Made by a program: the position numbers and the translations under genes. From contig NZ_NMQW01000015.1 in assembly GCF_002234615.1 (NCBI RefSeq), positions 62,001 through 126,000 on the forward strand: a stretch of 64,000 bases of DNA, in the 5' to 3' direction. The DNA comes from Paenibacillus rigui. Lineage in GTDB: Bacteria > Bacillota > Bacilli > Paenibacillales > NBRC-103111. This document shows positions 1-10,942 of this stretch, one piece after another. The notes beneath the pieces were generated by a model. The model saw nothing but the letters and a program-made list of their open reading frames with translations. It was not told where the DNA came from and searched no databases. Each line of letters begins with the position of its first letter. Position 1 is the first letter of the stretch.

Positions 1-29
1 ATCTTCTCCTCACCCATCAAGCTGCTTAA

Positions 30-1079
30 TTAAGGATATACCGGGCTGAATGTCAATCCGGTCGTTTCTTCCCAGCCCATCATTAAATTCAAGTTTTGGA
101 TCGCTTGGCCCGCTGCTCCTTTGACCATGTTGTCGATCACCGAAATGACCGTCAACCGACCCGTGCGTGCATCCAGCGAGAAGCCGATATCACAATAATT
201 TGAACCCCAAACATGCTTCGTTGCAGGCCAATTGCCTTGAGGCCGAATTCGGACAAAACGGCGCCCTTCATAATACTGCTTATACAGCTCGATGATTTCT
301 TCTTCCGTATGCTTCTCTTTCAGATTAACATACATGGTGGACAAAATCCCGCGCGTCATCGGCACCAAATGCGTCGTAAACGTGACAACCACATCTTCAC
401 CGGCCACACGTCCGAGCACCTGCTCGATTTCAGGTGTATGCTGATGTTTGTTCACTTTATAAGCAAGGAAATTTTCATTGATTTCCGAATAATGACTTGT
501 TAAACTGAGTCCGCGCCCTGCACCGGATACACCGGATTTGGAATCGATAATAATCGAAGATAAGTCCGCCCAGCCTGCTTTGACTAACGGGATCAATCCA
601 AGCAAGGTAGCCGTAGGAAAACAGCCCGGATTCGAAATAAATTCCGCATCCTTCACTTCATCTGCAAATACCTCAGACAAGCCGTAAACAGCCTTTTCAA
701 CATATGCCGGGTCTGCCGGCTTGTGCTTATACCATTGCTCGTAAACTTCGCCGGAATTCAATCGGAAGTCTCCCGATAAATCAACCACCTTGAGCCCGGC
801 ATCAATCAGCTGCGGAGCCAGCGTGGAAGCTACGCCATGGGGCGTCGCCAAGAAGACGACATCCGCTTTTTGCTTCATTTGCTCCACATCAATACCGTCC
901 AGCGCATCCACCATAATCTGGTTCAAATGCGGAAAGCCTTCCGCAATCGGCGCACCGGCACTGGAAGAAGAAATGACGGAAGTAATTTCGACGTTAGGAT
1001 GGGCCAGCAGCAGACGAATCAATTCAACCCCGCCGTATCCCGTTGACCCGATAATGGCCGCTCTTAATTTGTTAGACAT
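30..1079 (-). CDS. argC: N-acetyl-gamma-glutamyl-phosphate reductase
   Basis: This enzyme reduces N-acetylglutamyl-5-phosphate with NADPH to the semialdehyde, the third step of arginine synthesis in the cytoplasm. The protein is 349 residues, normal for the long ArgC type. An N-terminal nucleotide-binding loop (GSTGYGG) and the active-site cysteine in SNPGCFPTA (about residue 153) are both visible. The ATG at 1079 was chosen because GGAGGG lies 7 bases upstream and the protein then begins MSNKLRAAIIG; the longer reading frame adds 20 residues unlike the family. Downstream, at bases 1-29 on the minus strand, there is a GTGAGGAG sequence that could be the ribosome-binding site of a following arginine gene outside the window. 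The upstream promoter carries ARG-box-like repeats, so repression by ArgR/AhrC is likely. Confidence 0.96.
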   Translation of the reverse strand: MSNKLRAAIIGSTGYGGVELIRLLLAHPNVEITSVISSSSAGAPIAEGFPHLNQIMVDALDGIDVEQMKQKADVVFLATPHGVASTLAPQLIDAGLKVVDLSGDFRLNSGEVYEQWYKHKPADPAYVEKAVYGLSEVFADEVKDAEFISNPGCFPTATLLGLIPLVKAGWADLSSIIIDSKSGVSGAGRGLSLTSHYSEINENFLAYKVNKHQHTPEIEQVLGRVAGEDVVVTFTTHLVPMTRGILSTMYVNLKEKHTEEEIIELYKQYYEGRRFVRIRPQGNWPATKHVWGSNYCDIGFSLDARTGRLTVISVIDNMVKGAAGQAIQNLNLMMGWEETTGLTFSPVYP

Positions 1080-1104
1080 AACCGTTCCCTCCACATGCAA
1101 ACTA

Positions 1105-1139
1105 TGTATTATTATACATTTATAAGTATAATAATTCAA
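1105..1139 (-). promoter_or_regulatory. argC promoter with two ARG-box-like operators
   Basis: On the minus strand a SigA-type promoter TTGAAT-N17-TATAAT (1139..1111) overlaps two AT-rich dyads. One is TGTAT-n4-ATACA at 1105..1118; the other, TGAAT-n4-ATACT, lies at about 1125..1138. Their centres are about 20 bp apart. The known ARG box consensus is TGAAT-W4-ATTCA in pairs, so this fits an ArgR/AhrC operator that would block the promoter. Confidence 0.6.
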
Positions 1140-1410
1140 TGGATTTTTTACCTCTTTTTCTTACAGCGGCCCGGAATCAGCTCTAAAAACAGCAGCCTGC
1201 CTATACAAAAGCCCCGCATAAAATGCAAGCTAAACTGTAAGCAGCACCAAGCTCCGCAGGCGGATTTTCCCTCCCCATAAGAGAAAGGAGTCCCCACCTG
1301 TATAAACTAATCTGCCCATCAGCCGTTCCGGTACCTATCGATGTATATTATCCATCATAACTCAAATTGCCGCTTCATTTCCAATGTTTAGTTCGCGTGA
1401 ACAACCGCCC
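1140..1410. other. Gene-free spacer between argC and yitT
   Basis: Reading both strands I see no convincing gene. The stretch follows the stop of the YitT-family gene and precedes the argC promoter. No hairpin with a T-tract was recognised after the YitT gene. Confidence 0.4.
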
Positions 1411-2313
1411 TTAGGGGGATCCGTGAAGCTTGAAGCCTTCCCCCAGCACCTCGTTCGTATCGCTCAAAATAACGAAAGCTCCCGGGTCGGTCGCCTTCAC
1501 CAGCTCCTTCAGCCGGCTGACCTCCGTTTGCCCTACAACAACCATGAGGACCTGCCTGTCCTCCCCGGTATATCCCCCCGTCGCGTGAAGCTGAGTCAGC
1601 CCCCGGTCCAGCTCCACCAGTATCGCTTGACGGATTGCCTCCACCTCATCCGATATAATAAACGCAACCTTGGAATAGCTGAGTCCCAGCTGTACGACAT
1701 TAATGGTTTTACTAGTGACGAACAGGCCGATAAGCGCATACATCGCTTTCTCCGGGGAGAGCACAATTCCCGCCGTTAAAATGACTAGCCCATCCAGCAT
1801 AGCCACAGCCAGCCCCAGGCTCAAGCCCGTCAGACGGTGGATCATCTGCGCCGCCAAATCCAGCCCTCCGGTTGAAGCTCTCCCCCGAAAAACCAGTCCC
1901 AACCCCATTCCTACGAGCATCCCTCCGTAAATACCGGCCAGCAGCAGGTTGTCCGTCAATGCCGGCAATCCGCGGGTCAACAAAATAAGCAAAGGCAGCA
2001 GAACCGTTCCAACAGCCGTCTTCACTCCAAACTGCCCGCCCAATACCCAGGTGCCTACTATGAATAAAGGGATATTCAATGCCCACTGCGTGAGGGCCGG
2101 CTCAATCCCGAGTACTTCCTGCACAATAATACTGATTCCCGAAACCCCGCCGGACGCCACCTGATTCGGACTTAAAAATAAATTAAAGCTCAATGCAATA
2201 AGCCCCGAGCCGATGAACAAGAGCAAATATTCCATGATCTTACGACCTAGGGGCTGCTGGAGCCGACGCTGGATCGGAGATGCGTGTCGAGCTCTTTTCT
2301 TGTGGGGTTTAAC
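1411..2313 (-). CDS. YitT family membrane protein (DUF2179 C-terminus)
   Basis: A 300-residue integral membrane protein of the YitT family, whose transport substrate or role is not established. After a basic N-terminal tail there are five to six hydrophobic helices (one rich in GGVSGISIIVQEVLG, another in STGGLDLAAQMIH), then a soluble C-terminal domain of about 80 residues. The motif TGGYTGEDRQVLMVVV near its start is typical of DUF2179. The ATG at 2313 follows AGGAGG by 13 bases; the longer reading frame upstream has no better start. A second possible start is the ATG before EYLLLFIGSG, which would remove the basic tail. The gene stands alone, with no obvious operon partner. Confidence 0.85.
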   Translation of the reverse strand, partial: VKPHKKRARHASPIQRRLQQPLGRKIMEYLLLFIGSGLIALSFNLFLSPNQVASGGVSGISIIVQEVLGIEPALTQWALNIPLFIVGTWVLGGQFGVKTAVGTVLLPLLILLTRGLPALTDNLLLAGIYGGMLVGMGLGLVFRGRASTGGLDLAAQMIHRLTGLSLGLAVAMLDGLVILTAGIVLSPEKAMYALIGLFVTSKTINVVQLGLSYSKVAFIISDEVEAIRQAILVELDRGLTQLHATGGYTGEDRQVLMVVVGQTEVSRLKELVKATDPGAFVILSDTNEVLGEGFKLHGSP

Positions 2314-2668
2314 CATTTGCCACTTGACCCCTCCTTCGTCAAAACATGCACAAACCGCCATTTCTCCGCAGCCTTACTTCCCCCCAGCCGCAGGGATAAC
2401 CGGTTTCATTGCTGTTCTTCTTCATCTGCAGAAAAATGGTTGCCAGGGTTCCGTCTGTCATGAAACTCCAAGCTAACTATGTATACTAAAGCCGGCCTTT
2501 AACCGCAGCAAAAAAACCTACGCTTACTGCCTCCCGCCCCCGCTTTGCTGTTCATGGAACCGGACTGTTTCGAAGAGCCCTTCCGTCCCAAAGCGTCCTT
2601 GCTTGGCAATAAGTGTAGGATTTGCTTGTCAGTCTTGATTTATGTTATCTTCTGCGTCACTACCAGTG
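2314..2668. other. Gene-free spacer between yitT and prfB
   Basis: About 355 bases with no supported gene. Short open frames on both strands lack a ribosome-binding site and have unlikely compositions. I did not find a clear intrinsic terminator after prfB, nor a well-scoring promoter for the YitT gene. Confidence 0.4.
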
Positions 2669-3788
2669 TTATTGAGTCTCGGTATCCGACTTAATCTGCA
2701 ATCGCAGATAGGCGTCGATGAACATATCCAGATCGCCGTCCATGACCGCTCCGACGTTGCCTGTCTCCGCCGATGTCCGATGATCCTTAACCATGCTGTA
2801 CGGATGAAACACATAGGAACGGATTTGGCTTCCCCATGCAATATCGGTTACTTCTCCGCGGATTTCTGCCAAATGCTTCATTTGCTCCTCGATTTTCTTC
2901 TCGTAAAGCTTGGAACGAAGCATTTTCATCGCACGCTCGCGGTTTTTGATCTGAGAGCGCTCCGTCTGGCAGCTAACCACCACTCCCGTAGGAAGATGCG
3001 TGATCCGAACTGCGGAATCCGTGGTGTTAATATGCTGTCCGCCGGCGCCGCTGGAGCGGTACGTATCGACCTTCAGGTCTTCCGTGCGGATATCCACCTC
3101 GACATCGTCGTCGATCTCCGGCATCACATCGCAAGAAACGAACGATGTATGACGGCGGCCCGAGGCGTCGAACGGAGAGATCCGCACGAGGCGGTGAACG
3201 CCTTTCTCCGCCTTCAAATAGCCATAAGCATTGTAGCCCTTAATGAGCAGCGTAACGCTCTTCACGCCCGCCTCGTCGCCCGGCAAATAGTCGAGCACCT
3301 CGACCTTGAAGTCCCGCTTCTCCGCCCAGCGGCGGTACATCCGCAGCAGCATCTCCGCCCAATCCTGGGACTCCGTCCCGCCGGCGCCAGGGTGGAGCTC
3401 GAGAATCGCATTCAGCTTGTCGTAAGGCTGGCTGAGCAACAGCTGCAGCTCAAAGTTCTCCAGCTTCGTTACCAGCGCGGCGATTCCCTTCTCGATGTCG
3501 GCCGCCATACTGTCGTCCTGCTCTTCCTGCATCAGCTCGACCATGAGCTCCAAATCCTCAAATTCCGAGGATAACGCCTGGAATTGGTCCACGCTTCCCT
3601 TAATCGCATTCATGTCAGCAATCGTTTTCTGGGCCTGTTCATTGTCGTCCCAGAAATCAGGCGCCGCCATTTTCTCTTCGTAGTTGCCGATCTCCTCCAG
3701 CTTCAGATCTAAGTCAAAGAGACCCCCTAAGCTCAGCTAGCCTTCTAGCCGTTTCTCGCAAATCCTGCTTCACTTCTGGTTCCAACAT
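2669..3788 (-). CDS. prfB: Peptide chain release factor 2, expressed through a programmed +1 frameshift
   Basis: RF2 recognises UGA and UAA stop codons and triggers peptide release. The gene is in two frames. The first runs from ATG 3788 (AAAGGAG upstream) for 24 codons and ends in UGA at 3716..3714. Translation then continues +1 as [10 protein letters not shown] and into the long frame to 2669. The slippage site has the classical form: Shine-Dalgarno-like AGGGGG (3728..3723), then CUU-UGA-C. The long frame has the stop-codon reading tripeptide SPF (RISPFDASG) and the catalytic GGQ motif ([14 protein letters not shown]). RF2 levels therefore autoregulate as in E. coli and B. subtilis. The gene sits behind secA, as in Bacillus, and may be partly expressed by read-through of the secA terminator. 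Confidence 0.97.
3714..3728 (-). promoter_or_regulatory. prfB programmed +1 frameshift site
   Basis: On the minus strand the order is AGGGGG, three bases, CTT, TGA, C. The internal Shine-Dalgarno-like AGGGGG pairs with 16S rRNA and pushes the ribosome from CUU to UUU while the in-frame UGA waits for RF2. Low RF2 favours the shift. This is the canonical bacterial prfB signal. Confidence 0.95.
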
Positions 3789-3834
3789 CCGTGTCCACTC
3801 CTTTAATATCGCCGGCTTGCGGCGCCTCACGTTC

Positions 3835-3873
3835 AAAAAAAGGGGGCCGGATCGATTTCCCGGCTTCCCTTTT
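3835..3873 (-). terminator. Intrinsic terminator after secA
   Basis: On the minus strand a GC-rich hairpin (GCCGG pairing with CCGGC, extended by GGG/CCC) is followed directly by seven T. It lies between the secA stop and the prfB start, so prfB may depend on leakage or its own promoter. Confidence 0.75.
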
Positions 3874-3928
3874 GACAATGCGCTGGTTCAGTTGATGAGC
3901 CTTGCTTCCGAAACTTCCTTCACTTGGC

Positions 3929-6433
<2,505 letters not shown>

Positions 6434-6470
6434 GGGCTCATCTCCCTTTTATAAGAACGGTTTGCTTTAA

Positions 6471-6499
6471 ATTGTAGCAGTTTGCGACAAGAGTCGCAA
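6471..6499 (-). promoter_or_regulatory. Probable secA promoter with overlapping inverted repeat
   Basis: TTGCGA-N17-TACAAT on the minus strand, about 38 bases before the secA start. The -35 hexamer is part of the perfect repeat TTGCGAC-n4-GTCGCAA (6482..6499), which could be a regulator site or a 5' hairpin. Confidence 0.5.
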
Positions 6500-6588
6500 C
6501 AATTGAAGGGTCGTCCATTATTTATCATGGTATACATTCGTTTCCTTTATGCGAAATGCCGCCAACCTGGAGCACCCTAGCGTCACAT

Positions 6589-6618
6589 AAAAAAGAGCCT
6601 GCCCTTAAGGCAAGCTCT
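6589..6618 (-). terminator. Intrinsic terminator after hpf
   Basis: On the minus strand GAGCTTGCC and GGCAGGCTC pair around a five-base loop and are followed by six T. It begins about 13 bases past the hpf stop. Confidence 0.85.
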
Positions 6619-6630
6619 CCGTCATATGCG

Positions 6631-7173
6631 CTATACGGCCGGCTCGATTAAGCCATATTTGCCATCATTTCGTTTATATACCACATTCACTTGCTCTGTC
6701 TCCATATTGGAGAACACAAAGAACGTGTGGCCCACCATATTCATTTGCAGGATGGCTTCGTCCACATCCATCGGCTTCAGAGTAAACCGTTTGGTGCGAA
6801 CCAGCTCGTAGAAATCTTCATCCTCCAACGAAGCTGCCGTATCTACCTTCAATATATCGCGCATACCGCCTTCTTCACGGATTTTGCGGTTTACTTTCGT
6901 TTTATGTTTACGGATTTGGCGCTCCAGTTTGTCAACTACCACGTCAATGGAAGCATACATGTCTGGGCTCTTCTCTTCGGCCCGGAGCAGAACTCCTGTC
7001 AGCGGGATTGTCACCTCGATCGCTTGTAAGCCTTTAATGACACTCAAAGTCACGTAGACTTCGGAAGTAGGGGGATTTTCAAAGTACCTTTCCAGCTTGC
7101 TCAGCTTTTTTTCAACATAGTCTTTTAATGCCTCTGTGACCTCAATATGTTGACCACGAATGTTGAATTTCAT
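6631..7173 (-). CDS. hpf: Ribosome hibernation-promoting factor, long form
   Basis: Long HPF dimerises 70S ribosomes into inactive 100S particles in stationary phase or stress. The 180-residue protein has an N-terminal domain of about 100 residues that binds the decoding centre (MKFNIRGQHIEVTEALKDYV), a linker, and a C-terminal dimerisation domain of about 55 residues containing KRFTLKPMDVDEAILQMNM and GHTFFVF. This length separates it from the short HPF/RaiA proteins. Start ATG 7173 follows AGGAGG by 9 bases. In B. subtilis the equivalent yvyD lies in the same place before secA. Here it has a good vegetative promoter (7228..7200); no SigB-type promoter was obvious. Confidence 0.95.
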   Translation of the reverse strand: MKFNIRGQHIEVTEALKDYVEKKLSKLERYFENPPTSEVYVTLSVIKGLQAIEVTIPLTGVLLRAEEKSPDMYASIDVVVDKLERQIRKHKTKVNRKIREEGGMRDILKVDTAASLEDEDFYELVRTKRFTLKPMDVDEAILQMNMVGHTFFVFSNMETEQVNVVYKRNDGKYGLIEPAV

Positions 7174-7199
7174 TGTACTTCTCCTCCTTTCATGTACCT

Positions 7200-7228
7200 A
7201 TTATACTATATTCCTCACCCGTCTTCAA
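7200..7228 (-). promoter_or_regulatory. hpf promoter, SigA-type
   Basis: TTGAAG-N17-TATAAT on the minus strand, about 27 bases before the hpf start codon. Confidence 0.65.
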
Positions 7229-7318
7229 AAATCCTTCATATTATTTTGTTAATTTGTTGAAATTTTCTTACAATTCTGCGAATTGTGATTTAGGTCATGG
7301 ATAACCTGAAACACGCAA

Positions 7319-7351
7319 CAAAAAAACACCCCGGATTGCTCCAAGGGTGTG
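7319..7351 (-). terminator. Intrinsic terminator after the cold-shock gene
   Basis: On the minus strand ACACCC pairs with GGGTGT and is followed by seven T. It separates the cold-shock gene from the hpf promoter. Confidence 0.8.
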
Positions 7352-7413
7352 GTGGCTGCTATCATTCATCGATAACCATCTATGCCAAGCGGTCCTGCTA
7401 TATGCGGGATGGA

Positions 7414-7611
7414 TTATAGCTTGATTACGTTAGCTGCTTGTGGTCCGCGTGCGCCTTCCACGATATCGAATTCAACCGATTGGCCTTCTTCCAATGTTTT
7501 GAATCCTTCGGTTTGGATTGCGGAGAAATGCACGAATACATCCCCACCATCTTCGCGCTCGATGAAACCGTATCCTTTTTCTGCGTTAAACCATTTCACT
7601 TTACCTTGCAT
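7414..7611 (-). CDS. Cold-shock domain protein, CspA family
   Basis: A 65-residue single cold-shock domain, a small RNA/DNA chaperone that keeps mRNA unfolded. It begins [17 protein letters not shown] and contains both nucleic-acid binding motifs: RNP1 (KGYGFI, about residues 12-17) and RNP2 (VFVHF, about 25-29). The length is exactly that of CspA/B/D proteins. ATG 7611 is preceded by AAGGGA. The transcript starts from a strong promoter (7691..7662), with a leader of only about 45 bases. That is shorter than the long thermosensing leader of E. coli cspA, so cold induction by that mechanism is not evident. Confidence 0.95.
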   Translation of the reverse strand: MQGKVKWFNAEKGYGFIEREDGGDVFVHFSAIQTEGFKTLEEGQSVEFDIVEGARGPQAANVIKL

Positions 7612-7661
7612 TCAAAACATTCCCTTCATTATCAAGTAAATGGGTCCATGCCCACAATTCG

Positions 7662-7691
7662 AATATATCACCCCCTCTTGAGGGCTGTCAA
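7662..7691 (-). promoter_or_regulatory. Cold-shock gene promoter with dyad in spacer
   Basis: Consensus -35 TTGACA, an 18-base spacer and TATATT. The spacer contains the repeat CCCTC-AA-GAGGG, exactly between the hexamers, where a repressor could sit. Confidence 0.6.
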
Positions 7692-7764
7692 TTGTATCCA
7701 CGCATGTTAGCGAAATATTTAGAAAATTTCGGTATTAACATGGCGTTAATAATCTATTCACAAA

Positions 7765-7792
7765 GAAAAACCGCATAAGGATGCGGTTTTTC
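7765..7792. terminator. Bidirectional terminator-like hairpin
   Basis: AAAAACCGCA and TGCGGTTTTT are perfectly complementary around a six-base loop. Transcripts in either direction get a T-tract. On the minus strand it follows the methyltransferase gene and shields the cold-shock promoter. Confidence 0.8.
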
Positions 7793-7908
7793 GACATTTT
7801 TCATAGAGTTATACACAGAGTTATGCACATTGTCCACAGGGTGTGGGGGATAAAGAATTTGATTGTCTCTTATCGTCTTAGTTCTCTGCTGCAATTGAGC
7901 CGATGCAT

Positions 7909-9096
7909 TCAGCGTTTTTTTCTGCAAACCGCTATGACATACATCGGTTGTGCGTCTTTCACATCACCTAAAGGAATGAGTTCATGCCCATTTCGTTTGC
8001 TTGCCGTGCTAGGAACAAATTCGGCGTTCATTTTCCTAGCTTGCCTCATAATTTGAGAATAAAATAACTCATGGTCATTTGAGTATGTTTGCCCGTAAAT
8101 CTCTAAAATCTCGTATTCTTTTAATAATTCGCCAACAAATTCATTAACGCTGTACTCATATCTATGGTGTGGATTTAATGGCTGCTCGACAAAATAGGTT
8201 CCCGGGTTGGTAACCATACGATTCGGAGTGGAAACTAAAAACAACCCGTCTTCTTTAAGCAATCTCGCAGATTCACGAATCCATTTTGAGCCATCCTCAA
8301 TATGTTCAATGGTCTCAAACGAAACAACCACGTCAAATGAAGAATCATCGAAAGCTAACTTATTAACATCTCCGTACTGGAAATCTACATTTTCGGCAAA
8401 ATAATCCTTACGAGCATGCTGAAGGCTTTCCTCGGAAACATCGACTCCTAAAACCATTTGGGCTCCTGCTTGCTTTAACATCATTGAGCCATAACCTGCT
8501 CCACAAGCGGCATCCAGTACTACTTTACCTTGCACATATTCAGCAGCAAGCTTATATCTGTTTAAATGTTCCTCCAATACATTATTAAATCTCTGCTTCA
8601 CCTCTTGGTTGATAACGAGCCTTTCACCTGTAAAAGCAACATCGTTCTGCTCTAGGTTTAGTATATCGAACTCATTTTCTTTAGCAGCATCGTCTAACTT
8701 ATTGGATAAATGTTGGATTTGCTCAACTACATCGGCAGATTGGTCCGTTATACGTTGCGCATAATCTAACGCAAGCTCCAACTCTCCATACTCAGCTAAA
8801 AAAAGGCTAAGGTTCATTAATGTATCCTTATCGTCCGATTTAATTCCCAATGCTTTTTGCAGAAGGGGGAGAATGGCATCATGCACTCCGTTTTCGAAGC
8901 TTGTCACAGCCAGAAGGTTGCAAATTTCAACTCCTTGACTTGTTCTTTCTATTGCAAGCAATAAGGAATCCAGTACACGATCATTCTCCTTCAGCATGCC
9001 TGTCAGTTCTTGAGCATTCTCCGCCACATCGATTCCCGCATCGATTTTCTGCACGATTTCTTTTACGCTCTGCTGTCCTGCTGTTATTAGGTCCAT
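7909..9096 (-). CDS. Class I SAM-dependent methyltransferase with N-terminal helical region, probable flagellar glycan modification
   Basis: A 395-residue cytoplasmic protein. The first 170 or so residues are helical with TPR-like spacing. The rest is a class I methyltransferase fold: the SAM loop VVLDAACGAGYGSMML at about residue 195, an acidic strand end VLGVDVSEESL, and VVVSFETIEHIEDGSKW, which resembles the Methyltransf_11/UbiE group. ATG 9096 is chosen because GGAGGAAT lies 6 bases upstream; the longer frame adds nine residues without a binding site. The gene follows the glycosyltransferase fusion by 45 bases and probably shares its SigD-type promoter. By position, a role in methylating a flagellin sugar or its precursor is inferred; the substrate cannot be read from the sequence. 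Confidence 0.75.
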   Translation of the reverse strand: MDLITAGQQSVKEIVQKIDAGIDVAENAQELTGMLKENDRVLDSLLLAIERTSQGVEICNLLAVTSFENGVHDAILPLLQKALGIKSDDKDTLMNLSLFLAEYGELELALDYAQRITDQSADVVEQIQHLSNKLDDAAKENEFDILNLEQNDVAFTGERLVINQEVKQRFNNVLEEHLNRYKLAAEYVQGKVVLDAACGAGYGSMMLKQAGAQMVLGVDVSEESLQHARKDYFAENVDFQYGDVNKLAFDDSSFDVVVSFETIEHIEDGSKWIRESARLLKEDGLFLVSTPNRMVTNPGTYFVEQPLNPHHRYEYSVNEFVGELLKEYEILEIYGQTYSNDHELFYSQIMRQARKMNAEFVPSTASKRNGHELIPLGDVKDAQPMYVIAVCRKKR

Positions 9097-9141
9097 AGTA
9101 TTATTCCTCCAATTTCGCTGCAAGCTATCAAACTATCCATC

Positions 9142-10860
9142 TTAGCCTTGTACTGTAATTAGCTCCTTTAGTTGCATAACTTCCGGGCTATCTTGTTTAG
9201 GAATTAAAGTCACCAATTCCAAAGCCAACTTTTTATCTCCCAACTGGTTACATACGCTAGCCAAATTATATAATGTATCGCTATTGTGCCGATCCATTCC
9301 ATAGGCATGCTGTAACAAATGCAATGCGTATTCATATTTTTCTAAATAGTAAGAATATACGGCTATCTTATTCAAAAGACTAACCTTATTTACACTCACT
9401 GAGTTAACACACTCTATTACATAGCCATATTCATACTCATGTAACAACTTAACTAGAGGGAGCGCATCCTCTTCTTTATTAATGCTTTCAAGCAGGCTAA
9501 TTATATCCGTCTTAATACTAGCTTCTTGACCCGCCTTCACATGGAATAAGTAGATAACATATTGCTGTCTGTGCTCTGTATGATGATTCATTTTGCACAA
9601 CTGTTCAATGTATCGTTTATCCTCTTGACTCTCATTTAGGACGGTTGCAGACATAATTGTTCGTGTATATCCTGCTTCGTGAAATATTCGTTCAATTTCA
9701 CCGAAGGAAAAAGTGTTTTTCCGATGGCCTGAAAACCGATTTTGGCAGAGATCTTTAATTACGGAAAAATGACTAAGATTGTATATACTCGTTAAAAGAT
9801 GACCCTGAGGCTTAAGGTACTTCAATAACCTTCGCAAATAAACAGCTGCATCCTCCACAGTCGCTGGCAGCTCTTTTAGGATGATGTAATCAAATACTTG
9901 ATTCTCCAAAAGAGCATTCATGTCGGCTGCCGTCCCGCAACCAGTCGCAACAGACTTTACGTCGATTAGTGCCACTGGCTGATCCTCTACACCATAGAGA
10001 ATGGAGTTACGAAATACATTTCTCAGCTTGAGAAGTGTTCCACCGCGTCCGCAGCCTAACTCTAGAATCGATACAGGGCTATCTTGTGGCTCTTGTATCA
10101 ACTGAATAAGCTCATGCTTGATGATTTCGGACTCCCCGGGGATGAAACCCCATTTCTCAATAAATCTCTTTTTATTTTCATGTAATACCGCGCTAAACCT
10201 TTCACTGTTTTCACCAAAAGAGACACTTCCATAATGATGAATGAACGAATCTCTGCACAGCATCAATTTGTAACCGGCTCTTCTTAATCTCAGGGAGTAA
10301 TCATCATCCTCATAGTTCCCGGGGGTGAATCTTTCGTCCAATAGACCGATCTGATCCATCGCAGATCTTTTGAAAAGCATACAGAAACCTACGAGCTTCA
10401 ATCTTTCTTCCCACATGGAGGGATTCGAATTATTTATTTGCTGTGCAAAGGCCTGCATCTCAGACATGTTTTTGTAGGCGGTATCAATACTTTGATAATA
10501 AGAACAGCTATTCGTGATTGAACCAACCGCACCAATGGTAGGTTCACTATACAGACATGTCACCAGATTAGACAGCCAGTTCTTCGTAACGACGGTATCA
10601 TTATTCAACAGCAAAATTTGGTCTCCTGTTGACACTTCCATACCTTGGTTACAGCCTTTAGGAAACCCTAGATTTTCGCTATTGTAAATGACATGCAGGT
10701 CATTCTGCTTACGCAGCCAGTTAGGAGTATCGTCAGTGGAGTTGTTATCGACAACAATGATTTCATATGTACCTTGTTCCGTGTACTCTCTTATACTCTC
10801 TATACATTGCTGTGTATACTCCAATTTGTTATACGTCAAAATGACAATACTCGTTTTCAA
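9142..10860 (-). CDS. Glycosyltransferase family 2 / methyltransferase / TPR fusion, probable flagellin glycosylation
   Basis: A 572-residue multidomain protein. Residues 1-230 are a GT2 fold (SIVILTYNKLEYTQQCIESI, the nucleotide-sugar motif VDNNSTDDT, and LLLNNDTVVT as the DXD-like site). Residues of about 255-400 form a methyltransferase-like Rossmann domain (ILELGCGRGGTLLKL, then YIILKELPATVED). The last 150 residues are TPR-like helices (YALHLLQHAYGMDRHNSDTLYNLASVCNQLGDKKLA). ATG 10860 follows AGGAGGAACGTTC. A -10 box identical to that of hag (GTCGATAT) lies upstream, so the gene is likely SigD-dependent together with the filament genes. The acceptor is inferred, not seen. Confidence 0.75.
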   Translation of the reverse strand: MKTSIVILTYNKLEYTQQCIESIREYTEQGTYEIIVVDNNSTDDTPNWLRKQNDLHVIYNSENLGFPKGCNQGMEVSTGDQILLLNNDTVVTKNWLSNLVTCLYSEPTIGAVGSITNSCSYYQSIDTAYKNMSEMQAFAQQINNSNPSMWEERLKLVGFCMLFKRSAMDQIGLLDERFTPGNYEDDDYSLRLRRAGYKLMLCRDSFIHHYGSVSFGENSERFSAVLHENKKRFIEKWGFIPGESEIIKHELIQLIQEPQDSPVSILELGCGRGGTLLKLRNVFRNSILYGVEDQPVALIDVKSVATGCGTAADMNALLENQVFDYIILKELPATVEDAAVYLRRLLKYLKPQGHLLTSIYNLSHFSVIKDLCQNRFSGHRKNTFSFGEIERIFHEAGYTRTIMSATVLNESQEDKRYIEQLCKMNHHTEHRQQYVIYLFHVKAGQEASIKTDIISLLESINKEEDALPLVKLLHEYEYGYVIECVNSVSVNKVSLLNKIAVYSYYLEKYEYALHLLQHAYGMDRHNSDTLYNLASVCNQLGDKKLALELVTLIPKQDSPEVMQLKELITVQG

Positions 10861-10894
10861 TGAACGTTCCTCCTGAACTTAATTCTTACTACAT

Positions 10895-10922
10895 ATATCG
10901 ACATTTTCTGTATTAAACTGTA
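10895..10922 (-). promoter_or_regulatory. Candidate SigD promoter of the glycosyltransferase/methyltransferase operon
   Basis: TACA-N16-GTCGATAT on the minus strand. The -10 is identical to the hag promoter and the 16-base spacer is the same as at hag, fliD and flgM. The -35 differs from TAAA by one base. Confidence 0.5.
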
Positions 10923-10942
10923 GTTGTATTTTCTGACATTCA

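Noticed and set aside
2642-3574. 310-codon open frame antisense to prfB
   Set aside because: Shadow of the GC-rich prfB codons; no start signal and His/Leu/Arg-rich composition.
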